Origin: an uncultured bacterium
Lineage (GTDB): Bacteria; Cyanobacteriota; Vampirovibrionia; Gastranaerophilales; Gastranaerophilaceae
Length of the DNA stretch: 64,000 nt
Assembly: GCA_958366705.1 (NCBI GenBank)
Contig: CATXCB010000001.1
Coordinates: 218,345 to 282,344 of the forward strand
Direction of reading: 5' to 3'
Shown: positions 25,113 through 33,418 of the stretch, one piece after another
How the letters are laid out: every line of letters starts with the position of its first letter
Position numbering within the stretch: the first letter of the stretch is position 1
Translations under genes and position numbers: made by a program
Notes under the pieces: model-generated
The model's input: only the letters and a program-made list of their open reading frames with translations
The model's database searches: none
What the model was told of the DNA's origin: nothing

Positions 25113-25637
25113 ATGTGTAAATTTATTGAAGTAGATTTGAATACTCCACATAATCTTTTCTCCATTTTGCACCATATCCCGAATATTCAAAACTGTTATC
25201 GTAAGTATTATAAATATTTACAAGACGATTTTGCTGAATATGAGGAAGATATTTTATCCTATATAAGTCATTGTAGTCCATATTTTTGGATTGTTTTGGA
25301 TTATGACGATACATTTATGGGATTCATAGCTATGGATAATTTTGTTGGTAGCCGGCAAAATTTGTATAGCGGAGAGATATCTGTATGTTTAGAAAAAAGA
25401 GCCTGGGGCAGTTTTTGCAGATGTGGTGCAAAAATTTTTTTAAAGAAGTGTTTTGATGAACTTGGTTTATATAAAATCAAAGCTCAAATTTTTCCGGATA
25501 ATTTTAGAGTGAAATCTATTTTAAAAACTTCCGGCTTTAAATATGAATCAACCTTAAAAGAAGATACACTGAGAAACGGTGTGCCGCAAGATATAGAGGT
25601 TTATTCTTTATACAGAAATTATTATTATACGAGGTAA
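25113..25637 (+). CDS. GNAT-family acetyltransferase
   Basis: A 174-residue protein with the RimJ/RimL-type layout. It has a central strand pair FWIVLDYDDTFMGFIAM, then GEISVCLEKRAWG, then the acetyl-CoA-binding helix region FLKKCFDELGLYKIKAQIFPD, and the typical RVKSILKTSGFKYE, where the enzyme packs against the cofactor. The classic Q/RxxGxG/A loop is replaced by RCGAK. It lies between small terminase and portal and overlaps neither, but spacing is only 3-4 bases on each side. The substrate is unknown; in phages such genes may modify host or virion proteins. Confidence 0.75.
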   Translation: MCKFIEVDLNTPHNLFSILHHIPNIQNCYRKYYKYLQDDFAEYEEDILSYISHCSPYFWIVLDYDDTFMGFIAMDNFVGSRQNLYSGEISVCLEKRAWGSFCRCGAKIFLKKCFDELGLYKIKAQIFPDNFRVKSILKTSGFKYESTLKEDTLRNGVPQDIEVYSLYRNYYYTR

Positions 25638-25640
25638 ATT

Positions 25641-27335
25641 ATGGAAAAATTATCAAAAGTCCAATCAACAGGTATGGATTCTGTTGAAGAACAAAATATT
25701 ATGAGCAGTATTATTGAAAAGTACGATGATTATAACGAAACTCGTCGTCTGCAATTATCAGATAATCGCTTGATTCGTCATGCTATATATAATTCGGACA
25801 TTCCCAGAGTTAATGGCTGGGATTGCCAAATACAGCTTCCTGAAATTTATGAACTTGCTCAAACTTTAAAATCTCATATCGTGCAGAATTTATATTCTCA
25901 TCCGGACAGTATGTTTGATGTTTCCGGAATAGATATGAAAACTCAAAAGTATGCAAACAAACAAAAGGCAATGCTTGTTAATACTTTTGAGTTAATGAAA
26001 ATCGAGGATGAAATGGAAAAGATTATTGATTCTGTTGTAGAAACAGGTGAAGTAACTCTTTTTGTTGGCTGGGAAACTAAAACTAAAAAAGTCAGAAGAG
26101 CATTGTCAGTGGAAGAACAGCTTTCTCAAAGAACAGACGCTTCTTTTATTGTGGAAGATAAGATTGTTTATGATAATGCAAAGGTTAAATTTATAAATTA
26201 TGAGGATTTCGTTTTTGACAAAAGCGATACTGATAATTGGGATTCTTGTTCAAAAATCTATAGAACATACCAGTCATTTGATGAAATTAAGTCGAATAAT
26301 GCAAATAATATGTTGAATTTAGAAAAACTGGAAGTGTTGAAAGGGGTGGTGGCAAATAAAAAAACTAAGAAAGATAGTAATATTTCCGGCAAGAAAATTG
26401 AAGTACTTGAATACTGGGGTGATATAGAACTTTCGGATGGCAAGGTTTTGAAGAATAAACTTATCGTAGTTGCAGGACGCAGTGTGATTATCAGGTTTGA
26501 GGATAATCCGTTTGTAATAAATCCTTTTATTCATGCAAATATTATAGAATGTCCGGCAACCGGGCGCGGAATTTCTCCATTGAGAGTGGCTCTTATTCTT
26601 AATAATATTTCTTCAACAATTTTGAACAAACAGTTAGACGCGCTTGCATTGATGATGAATCCTCCATATCTGGCGCCAAAGGGGTGTTTTATGGGACAGC
26701 AGGATGTTAGTCCTGGTAAAATTATTGAATACGATGCTTCATTGATGACTTCAACTCCAACTCCTTTATCTTTTGATAAAGCTATGACAGGCTGGGATTT
26801 CTTAAATTATTTTAAAGCAACAATTGAAAGTGCTACAGGAATATTTAAAAACATGGCAGGTAATATTCAAACCCTTGACAGAACTGCAACTGAAATTAAT
26901 TATTCTGTTAATGGGCAGGAAGCTCGTTTAAATATGATTTTGGAAGCAATTAATAGAAAAGTTATTGTTCCAATGGTAGAGAAAACTGCAGAATTAATAT
27001 CTAATTTTAAACTGGGCGAAGAAAATATTCTAATAAACGACAGGGGGCAATGTTCATATATTCAAATCGATGATGATGTTCGTAATTCTTCATATGTTTA
27101 TCGTTATGGAGATAGAAAAGCTACATTTGAGCGTAAGTCTAAGTTAAAAGAATTGTTTGAAATTGTTCAATCTTTTGCAAATGTTGGGGTTGTAGCTGAA
27201 CGTATTGATTGGCTTGAATGTTTTAAATTCGCGCTAGAGCAGTATGGTATTGAAAATTCCAACAATTTTTTAATAGAGGATACTAGTGTTCAAAAATCTG
27301 ATTTAGCGTCAACTGGAGCTCTGGCTAAAAAATAA
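25641..27335 (+). CDS. Portal protein
   Basis: A 564-residue portal, the dodecameric ring through which DNA enters the capsid. It opens with a helical region, then WDCQIQLPEIYELAQTLKSH and SVVETGEVTLFVGWE, a pattern common to podovirus portals. The core region PVINPF-like FVINPFIHANIIECP and GISPLRVALILNNISSTILN, followed by ATGIFKNMAGN and TATEINYSVNGQEARLN, matches the family's C-terminal half. It lies upstream of the large terminase. A GAGGTAAATT Shine-Dalgarno precedes the ATG. Confidence 0.85.
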   Translation: MEKLSKVQSTGMDSVEEQNIMSSIIEKYDDYNETRRLQLSDNRLIRHAIYNSDIPRVNGWDCQIQLPEIYELAQTLKSHIVQNLYSHPDSMFDVSGIDMKTQKYANKQKAMLVNTFELMKIEDEMEKIIDSVVETGEVTLFVGWETKTKKVRRALSVEEQLSQRTDASFIVEDKIVYDNAKVKFINYEDFVFDKSDTDNWDSCSKIYRTYQSFDEIKSNNANNMLNLEKLEVLKGVVANKKTKKDSNISGKKIEVLEYWGDIELSDGKVLKNKLIVVAGRSVIIRFEDNPFVINPFIHANIIECPATGRGISPLRVALILNNISSTILNKQLDALALMMNPPYLAPKGCFMGQQDVSPGKIIEYDASLMTSTPTPLSFDKAMTGWDFLNYFKATIESATGIFKNMAGNIQTLDRTATEINYSVNGQEARLNMILEAINRKVIVPMVEKTAELISNFKLGEENILINDRGQCSYIQIDDDVRNSSYVYRYGDRKATFERKSKLKELFEIVQSFANVGVVAERIDWLECFKFALEQYGIENSNNFLIEDTSVQKSDLASTGALAKK

Positions 27336-27353
27336 CAGTTTGGATTATTAATA

Positions 27354-28643
27354 ATGAAATATAAATTATTAGATGCACAAAGAAAATTTTTGGAAATCCC
27401 TCATACTTATTCATTGGATGTTGCGGTGTATCAAGGTGGTTATGGCTCCGGCAAAACTTTTGCCGGAGCCTTGCTCGGAATATTATTGGCATTAAAATTC
27501 CCCGGGATTCGAGGTCTTGTTGGAGCTCAAACTTATACCCTGGTAAGAGATACAACTTTGCAGACTTATTTTGAACATTTAGAACAGATGAAGTTTTTAG
27601 AGGGTGTTGACTATAAGTGGTCAAGTTCAGAACAAAAACTTGTTTTTCATAATGGCTCAGAAATTTTATTCCGGCATTTTGATGAACCGAATAAATTAAA
27701 ATCATTGAACTTAGGGTTTGTAGAAATTGAAGAAATGTCTGATGTCCCGTATGATACATTTAAAATGCTTGTTGCAAGAATGCGTCAGAAAATTTTGCCA
27801 AAATGGAAAAATTTTACATATAGGATTTTTGGACATACAAATCCTGAAATTCAAAAAGGCTGGATTTATAAAACTTTTTTTGATAATCCGCCTCCAAATT
27901 ATAGATTAATTTGCGCACCTACTACTCAAAATATTTATTTACCTCAAGGTTTTTGTGATGAGTTAAAAAAGCTTTATGATAATAGTTATTATGAAACTTT
28001 TGTTCTTGGCAAGACCGGCAATTATAATCAAAATTTGGTAGTAAAAGATTTTACAGATGAAAATGTTAGAGAGATTAAATACCAGCAGGATTTAGATGTT
28101 CATATCAGTTGTGATTTTAATGTCGATCCTATGGCATGGGTACTGGCTCACAAAACCGATGATAAGGTTTTTTATTTTGACGAACTTGTTATCGAAAATA
28201 CAACTACGGCTAAAACTTGTGAGGAATTTTGCAAAAGGTATCCGGAGCATAAAGGTAAAATTATTATAAACGGGGATGCTTCGGGCGATAATCGAAGTTG
28301 TACCAGTGAATACACAAACTATGTAATTATTAAAAAGAAAATGCAAGCTTACGGGTACGACGCGCAGATAAAGATTAAGGCATTCAATCCACCTATAAAG
28401 AATAGAGTTGCAGCCTTTAATGCAAAAGTAAGAAATGCAGATGGAGAGATTGGTTTGTATGTTTCTCCAAAATGTGAAAAGTTGTTATACAACATTTATA
28501 ATCTGCGTTATATGGAGGGTTCTTCAAAGATAAATATTCCTACCTATTCTCAGATTAAGCAGTCTAAGGAATTGAAATTTTTGTCGCATCCGTTTGATGC
28601 CGCTTCGTATCTGGTTGATTTTTATTGGCCTATAGTTTTATAA
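27354..28643 (+). CDS. Terminase large subunit
   Basis: A 429-residue packaging motor with an N-terminal ATPase and a C-terminal nuclease. Walker A is GGYGSGKTFAG (~26-36), the Walker B region is LGFVEIEEMSD, and the nuclease Asp residues are in HISCDFNVDPMAW and KIIINGDASGDN, with the final motif HPFDAASYLVDFYW. Length matches the family. It is the most secure marker that the block is virus-derived. The start is supported by fit to the family; the ribosome-binding site is weak. A small membrane protein follows 20 bases later. Confidence 0.93.
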   Translation: MKYKLLDAQRKFLEIPHTYSLDVAVYQGGYGSGKTFAGALLGILLALKFPGIRGLVGAQTYTLVRDTTLQTYFEHLEQMKFLEGVDYKWSSSEQKLVFHNGSEILFRHFDEPNKLKSLNLGFVEIEEMSDVPYDTFKMLVARMRQKILPKWKNFTYRIFGHTNPEIQKGWIYKTFFDNPPPNYRLICAPTTQNIYLPQGFCDELKKLYDNSYYETFVLGKTGNYNQNLVVKDFTDENVREIKYQQDLDVHISCDFNVDPMAWVLAHKTDDKVFYFDELVIENTTTAKTCEEFCKRYPEHKGKIIINGDASGDNRSCTSEYTNYVIIKKKMQAYGYDAQIKIKAFNPPIKNRVAAFNAKVRNADGEIGLYVSPKCEKLLYNIYNLRYMEGSSKINIPTYSQIKQSKELKFLSHPFDAASYLVDFYWPIVL

Positions 28644-28663
28644 AATATAAAAGGAAGATTTTT

Positions 28664-28894
28664 ATGGAAACATTATTATATTATTCTCCGGTAATTATTG
28701 TTATTTTGGTATTTCTTATCCAGCAAAGAATTGTAGTTACACCGGAACAGCTGGAAAAGAAACACAGAGAAATTTTGAATGATGTTGAGAATCGTTTTGT
28801 AACTATCAATAGTCATGAAGATTTAAAATGTCAATTTTTTGAAATGAAAGAAAAAATTGATAAAATTTATGATTGTTTAATAATAACCAAATGA
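28664..28894 (+). CDS. Small single-pass membrane protein with coiled coil
   Basis: A 76-residue protein with one N-terminal transmembrane helix (YYSPVIIVILVFLIQQR, ~5-21) followed by a charged coiled coil (LEKKHREILNDVENRF). The ATG at 28664 has AAGGAAG upstream; the frame extends to 28625 inside the terminase gene but without a Shine-Dalgarno. The topology recalls phage i-spanin or Rz-like and antiholin-type proteins. No specific family can be named. Confidence 0.6.
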   Translation: METLLYYSPVIIVILVFLIQQRIVVTPEQLEKKHREILNDVENRFVTINSHEDLKCQFFEMKEKIDKIYDCLIITK

Positions 28895-29015
28895 ATTATG
28901 AGTATTAGTTTTGTAACAAAATATTACATTCTGTCTTTTTTATCTAAAGATTTGGATTCAAAATACCGTATACAAAGACAAGTACAGTAATAAAATTGAA
29001 AGGTTTTGGATTTCA

Positions 29016-30827
29016 ATGGGAATAGCAACATGTCAAGCCAGATTTTTAGGCATAACAGCAAGAAAAGCAGATTGTGAATATAAATCTACAGAGTTGGCGC
29101 AGCAAAAACTTGAGATAACCAATCAGTTATCAAGTGTTTCTGCAGAATATTCCAATGCATTGAATTCTACAAAATTAATTTGGTCTAATGAGGCTGTTGC
29201 ACAGGATTATGGATTAACCTACAGTTTGTTAATGATGCCATCTGCAATAAATGATTATAACCCGTATATGATAACAACAACTTCTGGTGCAATTGTATTA
29301 AATTCAGAATATGCAGCAGCCGCTAAAGCTGCCGGAATTTCAATGGCAGGGGGAGTTGGTTCTAGTGATTCCAGAGATAAATTTATTGCGGCTCTGGTTC
29401 CTGGCGGTATTATTACTCAGGAAACTGCGAATCAACTTACCGTAAAAGATTATGCGTATGAAGCTGATGTTAACAAGCCTGGTTCTGTTATATTGTCACA
29501 AAATCAACCAACCGGAACTACCAGTTCTGTTGCCTGGAATCCTACAGCAGGTATGGGTGCAAAACCTATGGATAAAACATCTGTTTCTGCAATGCAGCTG
29601 GAAGATTTGATTTTCAGTGAAGCTATCGGTCAGCAAAAACTTGACTGGGGACAGCTGACAGTTGATAAAAATAATAATCAAATTACTCAGGCAGAATTTG
29701 ATAAGAAAAAACAAGACTATGACGACTTGATTAATGATGCCAGAAAAGCTGGTAATACGGCTGAAGTTGAAAGATTAACTACAGAAAAAGAAAGATATAT
29801 TGCAGATAATCAGGGTAAAGTCCAAAATTTTGTACCATCAGATAATTTGCAAACAAGCGAGAATTCAATTAAAGATTCAGGTTTTACAATTGTTGAAAAT
29901 GGAATAATTAACCATTACGAAGACGAACTTAAAAATATGACAATTGGAGATTTGTTGTCTCACAATATTGTATTAATGATGCAAGGAAATAAAGCAGATG
30001 ACATGTCAAAAAGCGTTGAGAAACTTTTAGAATCAATAGCAAAAGTTTTTGGGTACGGACAATCTGGTGTTGGTCTTAACGTTGATGATGCGTCTAACGA
30101 AGCATTAAAATATGCTATGGAAATGACTAAAAGAGTCTTTTTAAATCCGGGTAATGCTATTACTGAGGGTTCAAGAGACAGTGATAATGCTATGACTGAC
30201 AACAGTGCATATTTGAATGCTACAGAGTATAACAGAATTTCTCAAGCTAAAGATTACACAGCAGTTAGTCTTTCAAATATGTTATCTACATTCTTGACAT
30301 TTTTTGATAACTCTTTAAATGGTGCAACTTCAGATTATGTTGTTGGAAAGACAGTTGAAACTTCACAGTTTGTTACTGATAATAAAAGTTATTATTATAT
30401 AGGACAAACAGATGAAGATGCTCCTACACTAAATGAAAAATTAGCAGATTTTTATGACGAGATTTATAACAATATCTGTGAACATGGCTGGAGAGAAGAT
30501 GCAAGTCTGGATGATGATGAGTATCTTGAAAGTATGATAAAAGACGGCAGATATTCAATGAGTTCTTTGAATAATGACGGGTATTATTATCAGACCAGAT
30601 ACAACGAAACGGGCTATATGGTAGAAGTTTCTGATACCGATGCAATATCAAGAGCTGAGGCTGAGTATACACGCAAAAAAGCAGAATTAACTTATAAAGA
30701 AGATTCTATAGACTTGAAAGCTAAAAAACTTGATGCTGAAATTTCTGCACTATCGACTGAGTATGATACGGTAAAAAGTTTGCTTTCAAAAAATATCGAA
30801 AAAACATTTTCAATGTATTCAGGTTAA
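29016..30827 (+). CDS. Long helical-ended lineage-type protein, possibly fibre or hook-associated
   Basis: A 603-residue protein with no signal peptide. It begins MGIATCQARFLGITARKADCEYKS, and helical, coiled-coil-prone segments at both ends (residues 1-60 and ~540-603, ending IEKTFSMYSG) enclose a long Ser/Thr/Asn/Gly-rich variable centre. This end-to-end symmetry is like flagellin or hook-associated proteins, but I see no known flagellin motif. I believe similar openings recur in gut Vampirovibrionia genomes, from memory and not checked. It starts 121 bases after the phage block, probably outside it. It is followed by a strong terminator. Confidence 0.6.
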   Translation: MGIATCQARFLGITARKADCEYKSTELAQQKLEITNQLSSVSAEYSNALNSTKLIWSNEAVAQDYGLTYSLLMMPSAINDYNPYMITTTSGAIVLNSEYAAAAKAAGISMAGGVGSSDSRDKFIAALVPGGIITQETANQLTVKDYAYEADVNKPGSVILSQNQPTGTTSSVAWNPTAGMGAKPMDKTSVSAMQLEDLIFSEAIGQQKLDWGQLTVDKNNNQITQAEFDKKKQDYDDLINDARKAGNTAEVERLTTEKERYIADNQGKVQNFVPSDNLQTSENSIKDSGFTIVENGIINHYEDELKNMTIGDLLSHNIVLMMQGNKADDMSKSVEKLLESIAKVFGYGQSGVGLNVDDASNEALKYAMEMTKRVFLNPGNAITEGSRDSDNAMTDNSAYLNATEYNRISQAKDYTAVSLSNMLSTFLTFFDNSLNGATSDYVVGKTVETSQFVTDNKSYYYIGQTDEDAPTLNEKLADFYDEIYNNICEHGWREDASLDDDEYLESMIKDGRYSMSSLNNDGYYYQTRYNETGYMVEVSDTDAISRAEAEYTRKKAELTYKEDSIDLKAKKLDAEISALSTEYDTVKSLLSKNIEKTFSMYSG

Positions 30828-30853
30828 AAAAGCGGCATATTTGCCGCTTTTTT
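30826..30853. terminator. Bidirectional terminator between the 603-residue gene and rarA
   Basis: AAAAAAGCGGCA (30826-30837) pairs with TGCCGCTTTTTT (30842-30853) around a TATT loop. It serves convergent genes and overlaps the last bases of both. Confidence 0.9.
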
Positions 30854-32084
30854 ATTTGGTATATTTTTTACCAAGTAATTCATCAGGTAGGAATTGCTGT
30901 TCAATATCAGGTGCATCATGTGAATAAACATATCCAATGCCGAATCCGTATTTTTTAGCATCTTTATAATGCGCGTCCCGCAGATGCATTGGCGGCGGAT
31001 AGTCTTTTCCTTGCGCGATATCAGAAAGTGCAGCATCAATTGCGCAAACCGTTTCATTTGATTTTGGTGCTCTGGCTACATAAATTACAGCTTGAGCAAG
31101 AGGTATTCTTCCTTCCGGTAATCCTAGTAATTCAACTGCTTTATATGCGTTCAGTGCCACGTTTAAAGCGTTTGTATCTGCATTTCCTACATCTTCTGCC
31201 GCACAGGTGATAAGTCTTCGTGCGATAAATCTCGGGTCTTCCCCTGCTGTTATCATTTTTGCAAGGTAATAAATAGCTGCATCAGGGTCGCTTCCTCTCA
31301 AGCTTTTTTGAAACGCTGATGCACAATCATAATGCTCTTGTTGGGAGTATCTTGTATTTCTTTGCTGACAAATTTCTTCAATAATTTTAACCGTCAACAT
31401 TCTCTTACCGTCTTTTAAGTCACTTGCAAAATACGCATTTTCTACTATGTTAAGAGCATATCTTGCATCTCCTCTTGCAAGGTTGATGATGAAATCCAGA
31501 ACTCCGCTTTCACATTCCATAAGTGTATAGTGCGTTGCAAGGTAACTGAATCCTTTTTTTATAATTGAAGACATACTTTTATCATCGATGGCATTAAGTC
31601 TTACAACCTGTACCCTGGATAACAGAGCCGGAACAACTTGAAATGACGGGTTTTCTGTAGTTGAACCTATTAAAAATAATGTTCCGTTTTCAAGATGCGG
31701 TAATAGTGCATCCTGCTGTGTTTTTGAATATCTGTGGATTTCATCAATAAATAAAATTGTTTTTTGTCCTGCACGCAATGATTCTTTTGCTTTTTCAACT
31801 GCATCTTTAATATCTTTTACGCCGGATGCTACTGCGGAAATTTCAATGAAATTTGCGTTTGTTTTTGTTGCAATAAGTCTTGCAAGTGTAGTTTTTCCGC
31901 AGCCCGGTGTTCCCCAAAAAATTAGAGAAAATAATCTGTTTGTTTTGAGTAAATTTAAAATAGGACTATTAGGTGCTACAACATTACTTTGACCTAAAAA
32001 ATCTTCAATAGTTTTAGGGCGTAGAATCTCTGCTAGCGGAATCTGTTTATTCTGATTTTCAAGTTCTGTAAATAAATTGTTCAT
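30852..32084 (-). CDS. rarA: Replication-associated recombination ATPase RarA (MgsA)
   Basis: A 410-residue AAA+ clamp-loader-like ATPase that acts at stalled forks with SSB. Walker A is GTPGCGKTTLAR (~57-68), Walker B is LFIDEIHRYSKTQQD, sensor 1 is IGSTTENPSF, and the family signature RGSDPDAAIYYLA is present. The C terminus is tetramerising. Full length. A TATAAT on the minus strand ends 6 bases before the ATG, with no Shine-Dalgarno, so a leaderless message is likely. Confidence 0.96.
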   Translation of the reverse strand: MNNLFTELENQNKQIPLAEILRPKTIEDFLGQSNVVAPNSPILNLLKTNRLFSLIFWGTPGCGKTTLARLIATKTNANFIEISAVASGVKDIKDAVEKAKESLRAGQKTILFIDEIHRYSKTQQDALLPHLENGTLFLIGSTTENPSFQVVPALLSRVQVVRLNAIDDKSMSSIIKKGFSYLATHYTLMECESGVLDFIINLARGDARYALNIVENAYFASDLKDGKRMLTVKIIEEICQQRNTRYSQQEHYDCASAFQKSLRGSDPDAAIYYLAKMITAGEDPRFIARRLITCAAEDVGNADTNALNVALNAYKAVELLGLPEGRIPLAQAVIYVARAPKSNETVCAIDAALSDIAQGKDYPPPMHLRDAHYKDAKKYGFGIGYVYSHDAPDIEQQFLPDELLGKKYTK

Positions 32085-32090
32085 AGTATA

Positions 32091-32096
32091 ATTATA
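32091..32096 (-). promoter_or_regulatory. -10 box of rarA, leaderless start likely
   Basis: TATAAT on the minus strand lies 6 bases before the rarA ATG in an AT-rich palindromic context (AGTATAATTATACT). It has the same spacing as dxr and the genes at 37137 and 55501. Confidence 0.5.
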
Positions 32097-32132
32097 CTAT
32101 AATAAATATTACTATATCAAACAAGAGGTATT

Positions 32133-32175
32133 TTCCCTCGCCCGTGAGCGGGAGAGGGTTAGGGTGAGGGTCAAT
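32133..32175. repeat. CCCTCGCCCG...GGTTAGGGTGAGGG palindromic repeat
   Basis: CCCTCGCCCG, then TGAG, then CGGGAGAGGG is an inverted repeat, followed by TTAGGGTGAGGGT. The G-rich end lies 6-8 bases before the TTG at 32178 and appears to provide its ribosome-binding site. This sequence type is known as a dispersed repeat in several bacterial groups. It is unlike the GTCAT repeat family of this window. Confidence 0.6.
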
Positions 32176-32177
32176 TT

Positions 32178-33401
32178 TTGAACAAAAATTTTTGGATTGT
32201 TATAATTACAACTTTAATTCTGTTAACAGGGGTATTTTTTGCATTTAGAAATAAACAGGTGAACAACGAGGTTGTATTTTGGACATTGCAAATGAATGAT
32301 TTTGCTCCATATATAAATGGTGTTATTTCAGAATTTGAAAACGAAAATCCAAGTATAAAAATAAAATGGGTGGATGTTCCATTTTCAGAGGGGGAAAAAA
32401 GGACTTTAGCTTCGGTTTTAAGTGATAATCCGCCGGATTTGGTTAATTTGAATCCTGATTTTTCGGCAACTCTTGCTCATAAAGGTGCTCTTTATGAAAT
32501 TCCTGAATCAGAGACTGCTCAATTTAATCAGGAAATTATGGATGCGCTGAAAGTAGATGGTAAAATATATTCTATTCCGTGGTATGCAACTAGTGCAATA
32601 ACAATCTATAATAAAAATATTTTAAAAAAATCAGGTATCTATATTCCAAAAACGTACTCCAATTTAGAAAAGTTAGCACCTCTTGTTAGAAAGAGTGCAA
32701 ATGCCTATATAATGTTACCTAACATTACAGAAAACGATACTATGCTAAAAATTCTTAATAAATATGGAGTTTTTGGCGTTGATAAAATAAATTCGAATAA
32801 ATCTGCTGAAGTTTTTGAGATGTTTAAAAATTTATATATAAAAGATTTGATTCCAAAAGAATCAATTACAATGACATTACAGGAATCTTTGGAAAAATAT
32901 ATGTCTGGAAATATATTGCTTATAAATGCAGGTCCTAATTTCTTGAACATGATTAAAGAAAATGCTCCAGCAACATATGAAGTAACAGATGTTGCGCCTC
33001 AAATAACTGGAGAACTCGGGCAAAATGATTTTTCTTTGATGAATTTTGTTATACCATTAAGGTCTAAACATAGAGATGAGGCACTAAAATTCGCATTATT
33101 TTTGACTAATGAGAAAAATCAACTGGAACTGGCTAAATTGGCAAATGTTCTTGCAACTAATGAAAAGGCATTAAAGAGTGATTTTTATACAAAATATGAT
33201 GATAATAATTTGGAGGCAAAGGCTAGAGTTATAAGTGCGAATCAATTGAATAAAATTCAACCTGCATTCAAAACTCAAAAAGGCCAAAAAGATATAAATA
33301 ATATTATAAATAATGCTGTGCAGTCAGTCTTGTTGAATAAAAATGAAATAAAAACTATATTGGAAAAAGTGGAAAAAGATTGGCGAATGTTGAATGATTA
33401 A
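32178..33401 (+). CDS. Extracellular solute-binding protein, family 1 (sugar ABC type)
   Basis: A 407-residue protein, probably periplasmic or membrane-anchored: the N terminus NFWIVIITTLILLTGVFFAF is a hydrophobic segment without a lipobox Cys. The binding-protein body opens VVFWTLQMND...INGVISEFENENPSIKIKW. It includes the characteristic DLVNLNPDFSATLAHKGALY and IPWYATSAITIYNKNIL, typical of maltose/glycerol-phosphate-type binding proteins. It starts at TTG, preceded by the G-rich end of a dispersed repeat. No permease or ATPase genes are adjacent, so it is orphaned in this window. The dehydrogenase follows 17 bases later, possibly in one transcript. Confidence 0.82.
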   Translation: MNKNFWIVIITTLILLTGVFFAFRNKQVNNEVVFWTLQMNDFAPYINGVISEFENENPSIKIKWVDVPFSEGEKRTLASVLSDNPPDLVNLNPDFSATLAHKGALYEIPESETAQFNQEIMDALKVDGKIYSIPWYATSAITIYNKNILKKSGIYIPKTYSNLEKLAPLVRKSANAYIMLPNITENDTMLKILNKYGVFGVDKINSNKSAEVFEMFKNLYIKDLIPKESITMTLQESLEKYMSGNILLINAGPNFLNMIKENAPATYEVTDVAPQITGELGQNDFSLMNFVIPLRSKHRDEALKFALFLTNEKNQLELAKLANVLATNEKALKSDFYTKYDDNNLEAKARVISANQLNKIQPAFKTQKGQKDINNIINNAVQSVLLNKNEIKTILEKVEKDWRMLND

Positions 33402-33418
33402 AGTAAAAGGAGAAATAT

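Larger units (their letters stand above)
18771..28894 (+). mobile_element. Compact phage-derived capsid/packaging block without mobility genes
   Basis: About thirteen co-oriented, tightly packed genes. They encode a zinc-ribbon protein, a LuxR-type HTH, an amidase, a tail hub, coat protein, a holin-like protein, a scaffold-like protein, a head-tail adaptor, small terminase, an unknown, GNAT, portal, large terminase and a small membrane protein. The set matches podovirus (P22-like) head and short-tail functions. No integrase, excisionase, repressor, replication gene or tail spike is seen, and no duplicated attachment site was found by eye. It lies between a sensor kinase and a lineage-type protein. 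It could be a decayed prophage, a satellite, or a domesticated particle. Boundaries are approximate. Confidence 0.75.
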
